Source of the DNA: Cyanoderma ruficeps
Lineage: Eukaryota > Chordata > Aves > Passeriformes > Timaliidae
DNA length: 64,000 bases
Direction of reading: 5' to 3'
Assembly: GCA_008694505.1 (NCBI GenBank)
Contig: VZDJ01004378.1
Location: 6,979,473 to 7,043,472, forward strand
Position numbers and translations under genes: made by a program. The notes under the pieces are model-generated. The model did no database searches, was not told the origin of the DNA, and saw only the letters and a program-made list of their open reading frames with translations. This document shows positions 52,216 through 64,000 of the stretch, piece after piece (positions within the stretch are counted from its first letter, which is position 1; each line of letters begins with the position of its first letter).

Positions 52216-53397
52216 TTAAACCTCAAGTTAAAAGAAAAGGAAATATGTAATTACAGATTATTTTAAAAAACTCTAATTCTTTTTAAAACAAGGATTTCAG
52301 GAAAAAAATTAATTTGGGATTCAGAAGAATAATTCATTTGGAGAAAAGAAGTGAGTGTTTTTTTCGGTTCAAAATTTACTAGGTTCTGTGAAATTAGTTT
52401 ACTTTCTCTTTTTAGACAGTGGAAATGTAGTAAGTGGGTATTCATTCCAATTAGTATTGTTTTTCATTGAGGGCTATTTTTACACAAAATAATTATTCAA
52501 AATAATTATTCAAAAAAAACCCAGACCCAAATGGCAGTTTCTGATAAATAGATAACCTTCTCCAATCATCAAATGTGAATATGCAGATGACAGTACCAAA
52601 TACTAAAAGTCATCTACTTTTTATGTTTTCATGGTACTTTGTACACCAAGCATAAAAAAATTATAATGTATGTATCAAGTAGAGTTAGCCAAGAAAATAC
52701 CAAAAATTATCACAAAGTAAGTTTAAAAACTCCCATCTTATAACTTTCATGTGTTATCCTAAGATTTATTCTTGAAGTGCTTTATAGGTTCTGTTTTCTA
52801 TTTATTTCCCAATTTTTAAGCACCAGGAGAATTAAAATTTTGTCTTCTCCAAAAGAATTATAGCTATCCTTTATACCACATATTTTGTACTCTCAAATAT
52901 TCTGTATTTTGATTGGATTGCCATTCCACTTTTGTCTGAAAGGTTATTGAGGCTGTCAACAGGAAAAGGACTAGAATTACCAGCCAATCAAATTACAGAA
53001 TACTTAAAAGGTCAAAGTAGTACAGCACACTAACATAATTCACAGAATATATGAGGCATTAAAACTCTAATACCTCATTCTCGTAACAAAGGTTGTAATG
53101 AGAGCAAGAAATGGCACAACATGAATTCATCCACATGACTGCGATTATAACAAGAACCTGAAATGCAATAAACTTAACCCATTCTTGCTGCTAAGCTAAA
53201 ACTGTACCTTAGCTTTGTTTCAAGCTACCTTGAAAATTACTTGGATGATAAACTTTAGGTAAGATACTGGGTAGTAAGTTTTGCTTATGCATCACCTCAA
53301 AGTAAGTGTTAATCAGGATTTTTAATTTGTTGTCTATGACATATGCACAAAATGCTGCAAACCAAGCCAGAAATTATTATTGGATGATGTTTTAAAG

Positions 53398-53424
53398 TTT
53401 GTTTGTTTGTTTGTTTGTTTGTTT
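53398..53424. repeat. (GTTT)n microsatellite
   Basis: About seven uninterrupted GTTT units. Confidence 0.97.
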
Positions 53425-54099
53425 AGCAAGGGGTTTCTTGATATCACAGATCGAGAAGTGTTACATCTATATCTATTTTTCTAGTATTAACTGAGGTTGT
53501 GTTGTCTAATTTACTATTCCAAATAATAGCAATATAGAAATGCCACTCACAAATGTAGACATGACAGATTATTTGTAGAGTAAAATTCATGTGTTGCACA
53601 GTTTCACAGAAATGAGACCGGTTTTTATAGGAGTCTTTACTATCTGTATCATTGCAGTTATTAGCACATGTAAAATCTTAACAAGTCTTTTTTTTCCTGA
53701 TAGAACATTCCGCATTAGATCACAAAACCTTTCAAGGCAAAGACAACAGGCAATGACAAGCAGTCCAACCCCCTAACTTTCCAGGTTTTTTTTGGGGGGG
53801 TTTTTTTTTTTGGGAGGGGGTGGTGTGTGGAGCATAATGGTAAAATCATTTTTGTTTTACATTTCTTTTCTTCAGTGATGTGTGTAGCATAACCCATTCT
53901 ATCCAATCCTATCTACAGAGAGGAAATAAAAACAGATTTAACCTACAGACCTTTGGTTAACTTCTTCCTAAACTAAATATAAAATGTTACCTCATCTTGC
54001 TCAGATTAAAAGGGGAGAGGGGGAACTCCCCCCTTCACCACACGTTCCCTTATTGAGAATCTCTTCTATATAAAAAGAAGAGTCTGCATATAAAAGACA

Positions 54100-54860
54100 A
54101 TCCAGAGACATCTTTGAAGGTTCTCTTTCAAAGCGTCTCTACTTCCCTGAGCGTCTGGGGATTTCTGTTATTAATTGAAGTTAATTTTCTAGGATATCAG
54201 TTTGCCATGCACGTGGGAAAGATTGATAGCCTCTTCGATTCTCAAGAGTGTTGGAAATGACACTGTTCCATCACCGGGTGTCTTCACTTTTATCATCACA
54301 AATCAAATTATAAACATCGGGGCAACCTTGCTGGAATCTGGCTTCGGGAGATTTCCATAAGATTAATTAGGCGGCCAAAGCAAAGATGGTAAAATCTAAG
54401 GGCGAGGGGGTGGGGGGAGGCAGGGGGAGGACCGGGAAAGGGGGGGAGAGAGGCACCATTCATTCCTTGTAGAATGGGAAGTCAATTCAACAATGGGTAA
54501 TTAGCGTGGGCCATGGATTCTCAAAGGCACTGAGGACACTGGACTCTTTCTCTCACTCTGATGTTTAGTGCGGTATTGTGGACCCCTCATTTAATTAGTG
54601 CACTTTGATACCCACAGGAGCTTGAAGCTCCAGGGCATGCTAAACACAGACTGACACCAGCAAGCTTCTGCCTCCTTCCAGTCTAATTAGAGACACAATG
54701 AGCTGCAAAGACAATGTTTTACTCCAAGATTTCTTCTGCAGATACCTCTGGCAGGAAACAATCGTTTATTTTGTGTCTATATTGGTATTCAGATTAAATT
54801 GTTAGCATGCAAAAGATGAGCTAAGGGCACATATCTATTAAAAATGCTTAGCAGAGTTCA
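54100..54860. promoter_or_regulatory. Candidate conserved enhancer block rich in homeodomain sites
   Basis: The block is unlike its surroundings: less AT-rich, low in simple repeats apart from one G-rich tract, and dense in TAATTA-type homeodomain cores at 54363-54370, 54498-54504, 54591-54598 and 54684-54690, with a further TTAATTG at 54171-54177. It also has an E-box CACGTG at 54210-54215, CAAAGACAATG near 54707 resembling SOX/TCF-type sites, and ACAATGG near 54490. This texture is typical of developmental enhancers in gene deserts. Conservation is inferred, not measured. It could regulate TFEC or a more distant neighbour. Confidence 0.45.
54406..54446 (+). other. G-quadruplex-prone tract
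   Basis: Runs of 5, 6, 5, 3 and 7 G are separated by loops of 1 to 8 bases, which meets the usual G-quadruplex pattern on the + strand. It interrupts the homeodomain-rich block, so it may be a lineage-specific expansion inside it. Confidence 0.75.
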
Positions 54861-55924
54861 GAAATGATGGAAGCAATTTGTGGGGAAAAAATGTATTTTC
54901 CCCTTTGGATTTTTTTTTTTTTGTTCTTTTATCTAATTAGAAGTAAATGATTTGAGTAAGAAAACCAAAATAGGCTGGACTCTAAAGCATCTCTTATGAT
55001 CTGATTTTTCCCCTTTTGCATTAACAGTTTCTACCTCTCAGAAAATAGATTTTTAACTTAACTGTTTGCAAAAGAGAAAGGCAGGAAAAGAAAGGAAATA
55101 AAAAAAAATGAGTACCTCTGTTACAATTTGTTGAAATGAGCACTCATCTACTTTAAGAGGACATGGTACAGAGAAAATGTTACTCATATTTGCAGGTCTG
55201 TAGAGAAGAAACCCCAAAAAGTTTGTGGCAATGATTGTGTATATGTACGTGTGCTGTGCGGGTATATAAAGTTATTTTTGATGGACAGTTCTATGCTTAT
55301 TGGAAGAATATAAATATCCCAAGGGAAACTGCGTATTGAAAATTAGTCTCAGCATACACTAAACACTTGCATGTGCTGCTTAACAATAGATTGGAGAACC
55401 AGTACTCCTAAAAATTCAACTTCTACATTTATAGTAGAATTACTTTCCTCTTTTTCAGGTAATGAAAGGTAATGGAAGAGAAACAGACCAACACGTATCA
55501 ATGTGTTGATTCTCAGACTAGAAAGGTACTCTGCTGGTTAAATTATGGTAATTTGGACAGTAACACAATTTAATAAGTGGTTATAATGGGAGAGGGAAAG
55601 TGAAAACATAGGAAAAGAAAACGCAAACCAAAATTTCTGTTTAGTTCTATGAATCCAACTGATTGTGGGCTGACGAGCAGCAAGGGGAACAGTCTTGCTT
55701 TGTTTCAGTGTAAGATCCTTCCTACTGCATCTGTTTGTCCTTTGGTGACCCCTTGCAGGCTGCTTCCACTATCTGGGGATCACAGGAGAGTTACAGACAC
55801 CCCCTACCCTCCTGCATTCCTCTACAGCATCTGCTCCAACAAAAAGAGTCTTCACTAGCCCCACAAGCTGAAACCCAAGATGAGTTAAGGGCCATATCTA
55901 TTAAAATGTGCAGAGAATGGTGAT
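54861..55924. other. Intergenic sequence, no gene seen
   Basis: The left part is AT-rich and includes another TAATTAG at 54934-54940. Short frames near 55649-55923 have no family signature and border the CR1 insertion. Confidence 0.5.
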
Positions 55925-56855
55925 GAATGGAGTTTAGTACAGTTGATGGCTGGTTACCAGTGGTGTTCTCCAGAACTCTTTATTGGGGCTAGTTCGTTTC
56001 AAGATCTTTATTAATAACCTGGACACTGGGATCAAATGGATGCTCCATTGGTTTGTAAATGACACCAAGCTGGTGGGCATGTTGATCTGCTGCAGGGCAG
56101 GAAGGCTCTCCAGAGGGATCTAGACTGACTGAATTGATGGATTGAGGTCAGCTGTGTGAGGTTCAGTAAGGCAAAGTACACAGTCCTACACTTGGGTCAC
56201 AACAATTGCATGCAGTGCTATGCGGTGCTACAAGCCAGGAGATGAATAACTGGAAATCTGCCTGTTGGAAGAGGACCTGGGGGTGCTGACCAACAGCCAG
56301 CTGAACATGAGCCAGAGTGTGCCAAGGTGGCCAAGAAGATCAATGGCATTGTTGATTGTGTCAGAAATTGTGTGGACAGCAGGGCTAGAGAAATGGTTGT
56401 CACCCTGTATTCAGCACTAGTGAGGCTGCACCTTGAATTTCATGTTCAGTTTTGGGCACCTCACTACAAGAAAGATGTTGTTTAACCTGAATAATATGAG
56501 GAGACCTTACCTCTCTCTAAAACTGCCTGAGAGGGGCTTATAGCAAGCTGGGGGTCTGTTCTCTTCTCCCAAGTAATAAGTGACAGGGCAAGAGAAAATT
56601 GCCTCAAGTTGCTCCAGGGAGATTTAGATAGGATATTAGGAAAAAAATTCTTCACGGAAAGAGTTATCAAGCGTTGGACCAGGCTGCCCAGGCTAGTGGT
56701 AGGTAGAGTCGTCATCCCCAGGGGTATTTAAACACCATGTAGATGAGGCATTTAGAGACATTGTTTAGTGGTGGACTTCGCAATATTAGGTTTATGGTTG
56801 GACTTGTTAGTCTTAAAGGTCATGTCCAAGCTGAAAAATTCTATGGTTCTATGAT
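55925..56855 (+). mobile_element. CR1 LINE, 5'-truncated, with end of the reverse transcriptase ORF
   Basis: About 930 bp of CR1 in + orientation. The left part aligns by eye to the 3' end of the CR1 pol gene: TATTGGGGCTAGTTC, TTTATTAATAACCTGGACA, GACACCAAGCTGGTGGG and GGACCTGGGGGTGCTGACC blocks occur in the expected order. The right part is the 3'UTR, ending GTGGTGGACTTCG..., TTAAAGGTC and TTCTATGGTTCTATGA. Stops and frameshifts break the ORF, so it is dead. A segment of roughly 100 bp seems missing near 56480, where the ACTACAAGAAAGATGTTG block jumps to GAGGAGACCTTACC. Confidence 0.92.
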
Positions 56856-59800
56856 CAACATATAAGGTCTAGCAGAAAGGAAAAGGAGGCTCCAGCTCTG
56901 TCCTGAAAATCCTTGTCCCCTTGTCCAACTTTGGAAAGACTTCTGAACATAGATTTTTCCTCTGTTGGAACTCCCATCCCAAACACAGAGGCTGTTGTCT
57001 GTATTAGTAAGATAAATGTAAGGAACAAGGTTGCTATAAACCAGATATAGATATGATTTTACCAATATATTTGATTAGTAAAACTTATAAATGCTTGCTT
57101 TCTTTCACAGATATTTAACCAAAATACCTCAAGCAAGTTTGTGGTGACACAATAATGAATACTGACATAAGTTGGAAACCATATATCAAAATGGAATGCA
57201 CAGAAGTATTTCAGGCAACTATTTAAGTAATCTTGGCTTTATGGTAGTTCCTGCTGTCGTAGGTCCTGTTCACAGACTTAAATTGTGGCCTGCTGTCGCT
57301 CATGGCATTTTACAATTTTGACTTTTGCCATTTTCCCAGGCATCTCCAGACACTCACTTAGGACAAGCGCAGGTCAGAGACTACCCCAAAAAGGGAGTAT
57401 GAGAAACTTTACAACATGACTAGCTTCTTCTCCATGCTGGAGTCCTCCAACACAGCCCAAACATATTTATAATCTCCAAAAACCCTCTTGTTCTAATCCC
57501 ACATAAGAAGGCTTGAAAATATGAAATTTTTTCTGGACTAAAAACCTGCCAGTTAGCCAGGCTGCAGAGAAGTATTCACATTATTTCATGAACTTTGAAA
57601 TGAGGAAGGCATTCCCCAGGTAATCAGCATGTCTTACGATTATGACATTCAGTGACCTCAGAGGAGATCCAGAAGCTATGTAGTAGAAATGGAGTCGGGG
57701 GAACAGCTTGACCAAGGGCCTGCAGCTGGGCCATGGTCCCTGCTGCTCTCTCTGTCTGATTGACCAATGGAGAGGACAAGACATGAGCTTTCCATTGCAA
57801 AGATTGTGAAAAATTACTCCATCTCCTAGTGAGGACTGCTGTCACTGCCATTTGACATTCCTTTTCTCATATGGAAACAATCCAGTAGGATTGTTGTTGG
57901 ACAGAGTTTAGATGTATGTTACTTCTCATTTAACAGTTTTGTAACAGGCACATGTTACAAAGGACCACCTGCATGGCTTACTTTTGTGAGAGGCTGTAAT
58001 CAATGATGTAAGCACATGAAAATGTTAATTTTTCTTTGAAATATCATTTCAGTTTTCTTCTTCACTTGCAATCACTGTGGTACTGCTGGCCCCAGAGAAT
58101 TTTCCATTGGGGTGCGACTGATGATGTTCCAAGGCCTTCCCTGAGGGCACTAAGCTGTGCTGCCGCCAGGTGTCCAGCTAATAGCTCATAATTTCACCAA
58201 AGACCAGAGTAGGTGAGTCAAGAAAGACTCTGAAGCCTGATACAGGTAGGAAAGAGCAAATGAATTTCCCCTTCCACTGTGCCCAGCATGAGGTGCGGTT
58301 GATAGTTGATGGTAGTAAATCCTTCTGTACTCCAGAACCACAACTTCACAGGGCCATTTAGGCAACATCTAGGTTTGGTTGGCTTGTTTTTATTTTTTCT
58401 AATGAAATTTAATTTTACCATTCTGCTTTCCATCGTTGAACAGAGAAAGAAATGGTAATGACTATATGCAGTGGATATCTTCTAGTAATAATCCTTTACT
58501 ATAGCTAGACTTTAAAAGCAGGATCTGTTCTCCCCAAGGCTACTTATTCCCTATCTGAAACATTAAAGTAACTGCTGAATAATTAGCCGTTGATACCTTG
58601 GAAATTAATGTTTAAAAAGCAGAGGAAAAAAATGTACATTTTCTTCAAGAAAAAATATTCAAGCTGTAAGTTGAAAGTGCCTAATCCTTTCAAACATTCC
58701 CTACTTTCCAAGAAAACAAAAAAAGATGATATTATTACTATTTGCCATGTATACCAAGCTTTTTGTCATTTTTGGTGCATTACTGAAACCTATAAGGCAA
58801 TTAATTAGGCAAACCCTAGGATTTCGATGTGCTATTGTTCACATGCTAGGATTTTCTGACATGATAACGTGCATGATATATAAAAATTATAAACAGGTAG
58901 AGGAGACTAGAAGTGAATGGAGCAACTGAGCAATAATTAGGTTTTAAATATTTAATATTGTTGAGAAATAATTAGGATTCAAAAGTGGACGTAGGTATCA
59001 GTCAACAATGAAACCCAAGAAGCTTTCTTGGGTGCATATGGGCTTTCCAGCCATTCATTCCTGTATAATTAAAGCTGTCATTCTGAATACACCTGCCTGA
59101 AAGTAAATCAATGGAATCATGTATTCCTGAGTATGTACAGCTTCAGAGTTTTTGCTATTTCTTACTGGTTTTCACTGTCACAGGAAAATTAAAACAACAT
59201 ATATAATCAGAATCTGTAAAATAACCTCAAATTTCTGCTGCTGCTTCCCGGGAACTCAGTAAATGATCATGTGGGGTCTGAAATGTGTAGCCGTGGTTGG
59301 AAACTGGAATTTCATAAATTGGCCTTTTCACTAGAAAAAGATCTTGTTGCTACATTCGTTGTCTATTAGTAAAACACAACTCTGAGAACTCCAGCTCCTA
59401 AGCAGACCAATATCCCAGGAAAAGAGTGCTGGGTATTTGATTAACTTGCATTTGCCAGTAGTAGCTGGAATTCTAGGAGGGAAAAGATCTTCTGATCAGT
59501 TTGTATGACCATGTCTCATTGACGGGTGGTTCCTTGATACGTAGTTGTCCAATATGACTGAGTAGGTTGTGGTCAGTAACTGGTTCATTTTCAAGTTATT
59601 ATCAAAGATGTCAGGTTCCAAAATCCAGGAACCCCCTAATTACATAAAAATGCTTAAAATAATCTCTGAAAAAAGACTGACTGATATGTATTACAGGATT
59701 CCTGCATTATTTTAGACAATAGTAAATGAATTTCCAAAGAGTAATGTCAGCAACAAGAATCAGAGAAATAGGAGGAAAAGGGTCTTATGCTCTCCTTACT

Positions 59801-59869
59801 TCTTTCTTATTGTCTCCCTTATTTTCATTTGAATATTTCCTCTGCCACCCCTCTATCTGCTCCCTTTGT
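56856..59869. other. Intergenic sequence, no gene seen
   Basis: No recognised exon or repeat was seen. Short frames on both strands lack family features. Confidence 0.5.
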
Positions 59870-60290
59870 TTAGAAATTCATCTCATTCCCTCTTGAATTC
59901 CATGATGCTTCTTGCTTCAGGGGCCCTTTATAGTAATTTATTCCATACACTTCTAATCCTTCTGTGTAAAATAGTTATGCCTTAGCATTACTTTTCTTGT
60001 TCCCAACTTTCTGATTTTTAGATCATGTCTTCTAACTTCTGTGGTCTTGCAAGTGTAAAGAGCCTGCTTGGATTAATTTTATCAGTCTTCTTCATAATTT
60101 TTAAAACTTCAGTTGGGTTACATGAAGTCTCTTCTTTTCCACTGAGAATATGCTCAGCTTTCTCAGTCTTTCCTTATAACTTAAATCATTGATATCTGGT
60201 ATCATTTGTATAATTGCTTTACACAGCTCCCCTGAACAGCAATTAAACCTTTACAACGATATAGAGGCCAGCACTGTATAAATTACTAAA
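59870..60290 (-). mobile_element. Ancient CR1/L3-type LINE fragment, antisense
   Basis: On the + strand this reads as the reverse complement of an old CR1-clade element. Blocks resemble TTCCATACACTTCTAATCCTT, TCTGTGTAAAATAGTTATG, TTTATCAGTCTTCTTCAT, TCAGTCTTTCCTTATAAC and CCAGCACTGTATAAATTAC, in the order I know from ancient amniote CR1/L3 copies. Divergence is much higher than in the CR1 at 55925-56855, so this insertion is far older. The boundaries are approximate. Confidence 0.7.
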
Positions 60291-63200
60291 GGTAAGGATC
60301 TGAAAGGTAAAAATTATTCTTAAATAAAAATAATTCTGATTCTCTTGATTTAGATGGAAGTTCCTCTAGCATCACTGTTCAAATTCCAATTCAATTTGCT
60401 ATATTTTTAATTTCATTTACATAATGGAATGAAAAATGATTTAAAATTATTTGCTCTGTATAACAGGAAAATTGAAAGAAGAGGAACAGCTTTCTGCTAT
60501 AAAGATGATATAACAAGGAAGAGGAAGGAAAAATTGGAAAACAAAGAGTTATGACACAATAGCACTTGACTCTAAGGGCTCTTATGCCCTTCCTACTCTC
60601 CTAGGGATCAAAGACTCAAAAACGTAGTTCTAGTTCTAGTTTTACAAGTAAGCACATTTTTTCTCGTCTCTTGATTTGTGAGACTTAGACTTGCTTACAG
60701 CCATATTTATTTTACCCTGTTGAGTACATGTGATTTGTGACAGGCTGAAACTTTTAGACAGCAGGGTGGCATACTTACATGTTTTTTATCAGCTGAATAT
60801 AAATATAAATATCTCGCTTTAATTGACCACGCGTACTACAATGCTGTCCCAAAGTATGAGATACATTTAAAATATGCTCATTCACACTTTTTTTTCTGTA
60901 TCAAAGTTGTTTAAACCTTTCTCAAACACCTTTACTCATTACCATTTTCTACAAAATAAAATGAAATACTTATTTTTCAATGCCCTTCATTGACCCACAT
61001 GTCTTTAGAACACTGAAAGGGCTGGATGGCTTTAGAGGACTGCACCCAAAAATTTTGTGGTAGCATATTCTCTTTACTGTTTTCATATTTATGGTAGATA
61101 AATATAACTGATCTTTAGATGCAATGTCCTCCTCTTATGCTGGGAAACGTTTCAGTACAAATAGCTACCAGTGTAGTTCAGTGTATATCGCTGCTGTTCT
61201 GACACCTCAGCGGGCTCTCTGAGAAGTTTAAGAAATGTCCTGGATAAGAAATAGCCCTGGCATGGATGTCTTACACCTTTCCCAAATATAGGGTGTTTTC
61301 TATTAGTTTCAGTGTTGTGTTCTTACATCACTGCCGTCTAACAGGACAGTTTTTACGCTAGAGTAAATCAGCTTATCTCCAGGAATACAGAAAGGTGTTT
61401 GTCATATACAGCTTTTGAGGATCTTTGCCTCTAGATTATTCATATCTTGTCCAGGTACAGAAACTACTTAACTGACAGGGACAGGTAATCTGCCACTTGG
61501 TAGAATCTGGGCCAGACTCTGTAGGCTCCTTTATCCCATCCTGAGAAGAAAGAGTTGTGGCGATAGACACGGAGAGGTAAAATGATATCTAAAAGAAGGA
61601 TTCTCCAGAGAAGAATGGGGAACTTGCAAACAATTCCCTTGCAGTTCTCAACATTTCCTTTCCTAAATTGGGTATTACTTTAAAGTAGGAGATATTCACT
61701 AAAAACTGTTTTCAGGAAAGCAAGATCTTTTTGGTAGGAGGATGTTGATACTATTTCTGTATCAACCACAGTCTTCTTTCCTCTACAAGCAATCCCATCT
61801 TCTTTTCTTCTGTGATAAGTTATCAAGCGTCTTAATAAGTTGTAAATCATCTGTTACCCACAACGTGCACATTGTTACATTAGAAAATTTCTCATTCCTC
61901 CAAGAAATTATTATTTGTTTGTCACCCTACACTTGCCACTCTGCCTCAGTTGTGCAAACAAGAATTTTTGCTTTTTTGTGCCACTGAGACCTATAATCAG
62001 GGAAAACATTCTTTTTATGGCATATCCTAAATCTGTTCTGTTACAATAGCTGTAAGTGTATTTCTAGCAGAGAAGTCAGGATAAGAAAGAGTGCACATAA
62101 AAATGTGTTTTTTCCAATATGTCTCCATTTGCCGGGCCATTCTTCCTCACTGTTGTCCACTCACCTTTCTGTGATTTGATGTGCTCTACCAACCAAAGTT
62201 TGCCTACAGCAGTCTTGTTCATGGTGCACATTTCCCTTACCATCAACTTTAACTCTGTCTTTCTACATACCTCACTTATCTTTTTCCATTACCTCTTCCT
62301 CTCTGTAGACTCTTCTCACATCTCTTCCACTGAGCTCCTTGCTGCTTCTCATTCTTCACATTTAAAATTAACCGTGATTCACTGATAAATCTCCTACACT
62401 CCTTTATCCTCTCAAGGATCTTTGTTTCTCTTTCCAGCTTCTCCACATTCAGCTTAAGATTCTTAATTGCTAAATATCCATCACATATAAAGTCCTCTTT
62501 AGGCTCCTCAGTTTTCACATCCATGTGCAAGTCACATCTCCAGTGACCGATGGCAGAACTATAGTCACTTCAGAACACCCTCTGTTTCATACGAAAGTGA
62601 ATGCTGATATAAACTGATGGACACTTCCTGCTGGCACAATGCAACAATTTTACAGAAAATCATACAAGTAAAGGAAAGTCATGTGAGTCTGGTGGTGGTA
62701 ACAAGTTTGGAGGGATTAGCACAATACACAAAAAGAAAGGCACGCTGTCCATTTGCAGGTGAAGCTCTTTTGTGGGTGCACAGCCCAGTTTGAGAATGCC
62801 CAGATACAGAAAGAGCCTTTCCATGTAGCTTCACTGTGAATGAAACAAGGAAGGTTTCAATTCTGTGCACCTACATGAGCAACTCAAAGCCAACTATGTT
62901 CCCTATGAAATCCTGTTGAGAGGAGACTTCTGGAAATCATGACCAGAACCAAGAGGGGAAAAATAAATTATAAGATTTGTTAATATTTCCTTTTATTTTA
63001 TTTTTCTGAATTTTGAAATTTCTAAAGTTGGACAAGCTTCTTTTTTCCCCAAAGGATCCTGTGCTGACATAAATCATCACTTCTAGGAACAGCTTTTCTG
63101 ATATATGATGATGCTGAGATAAAATGACGATTTTATCCATTAGAAGCCTTTCTTTTGACTTACTTTATGGTATCATAGCAGTGTGTGAAGATGTGTTATT

Positions 63201-64000
63201 AAGATACATGTGCAAATAGGAGGAATTACTGATTTCTGTTCACACTCATCTGCAATACAGAAACAGCTCTTTTATTACAGTTTCCAAATGTGATAGTCTC
63301 ATATTCTCCTAGATTGGAATGCAGAGACTTTAACATGGTAGGTCAACTCAAACCAATGAAAATTTCTGTTGAGATATTTAAACTTCATTACCCTTTCCCT
63401 GTACTTCATAGGATCAGCCTAGGAGGGAATATGTGCTCTGTGAAAATTTCCTCCCCTAACCTAAGACTTTTTCATTGTCCTTAATCTAATATTTTTCTCC
63501 TGTAACTGTTTTCTCTTTTGATAAAAATAATTAGACCTGACAGTTCCTGGAGTAATTCTATAAGGAACATATATTTTACCATTAAATTGTGCATGGCACA
63601 TTAGTATTTTCCTGCTGTATGTTTTTCATTGGTTGGTTCTATCATATTCTTACCAAAAATCTAAAGAATTGCTGTTGCCAGTGCTGAGAGGTGTTTCAGA
63701 TTGGTAGTGAGTTGCATATGCTAATGACCCAGAGTGAATACCGCCAATTGGCACTCCACAACGGAATTGTGCTGAGGCCTCAGGAAGGATGACCCCAGTT
63801 CTGACATACAGCTGATGGTCAGTGGGTATCCCTGCCCACCCAAGGCTTAGTAGAGGAGGAAAGAGAAGAAACATGTCTTCCAGAATAAAAAGGCCATATT
63901 CTGCTGTGAAAAATGGATGGTTATAGGGATGGTCAATAAGTGTCAGCATTCATATCCTCCCCTAGATTATTCACAGCTGTAATGAACAGTACAGCTTTTA
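60291..64000. other. Intergenic sequence, no gene supported
   Basis: The interval is AT-rich. The - strand frame at 62276-62530 (84 codons, Lys/Glu-rich and possibly coiled coil) and the - strand frame at 63650-63949 (99 codons, in a locally less AT-rich segment) were inspected. Neither matches a family I recognise nor shows convincing splice context. No RNA gene was seen. Confidence 0.5.

Larger units (their letters stand above)
51390..54099. other. Intergenic sequence, no gene seen
   Basis: The stretch includes an A/C-rich low-complexity tract at 52117-52215, a (GTTT)n repeat at 53398-53424 and a T/G-run tract at 53787-53822. No exon was recognised. Confidence 0.5.

Noticed and set aside
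63650..63949. 99-codon - strand frame in a less AT-rich segment
   Set aside because: No known domain and no supporting neighbour exon; recorded only as an unexplained frame.
1..64000. Defence system, CRISPR array, operon or other prokaryote-like cluster
   Set aside because: The window is vertebrate nuclear DNA with intron-split genes and CR1/LTR repeats. No such arrays or clustered ORFs are present.

Overview
This window is nuclear DNA from a bird. It contains 3'-truncated and 5'-truncated CR1 LINE copies ending in the avian TTCTATG-type tail, two avian-type solo LTRs, and purine-rich pentanucleotide repeats. Base composition is AT-rich and CpG-poor except for one sharp island. A neoavian species, probably a songbird, is my inference. 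Assembly gaps (N runs) fall inside simple repeats.

Only one protein-coding gene can be supported: the 3' end of TFEC, a MiT-family bHLH-leucine-zipper transcription factor, on the + strand. Positions 1-5677 are intron. An exon of 148 nt (5678-5825) encodes the end of the bHLH region and most of the zipper. A short intron follows (5826-6731). The terminal exon begins at 6732, with the stop codon at 7110-7112 and a 3'UTR probably ending near 8380-8400. The exon carrying the basic region and helix 1 was not found and must lie upstream of the window.

About 60 bases past the likely TFEC poly(A) signal is a solo LTR (8440-9009) with a perfect 5-bp target duplication. From there to 64000 the window is a gene desert. 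In other amniotes the sequence 3' of TFEC is also gene-poor, towards MDFIC, so this fits known synteny. The desert holds a second solo LTR (15572-16092) with a perfect 6-bp target duplication, four CR1 segments of different ages, several microsatellites, and a CpG-rich pentamer-repeat island (about 24640-25290). It also holds a homeodomain-motif-rich block with a G-quadruplex tract (about 54100-54860) that looks like a developmental enhancer, and one segment (48103-48242) with well-formed splice signals that could be an exon of an undescribed transcript.

I saw no tRNA, rRNA, CRISPR, operon or other multi-gene system. The most interesting items are the CpG pentamer island, the candidate enhancer block and the candidate orphan exon. 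All three rest on inference and need alignment or expression data.
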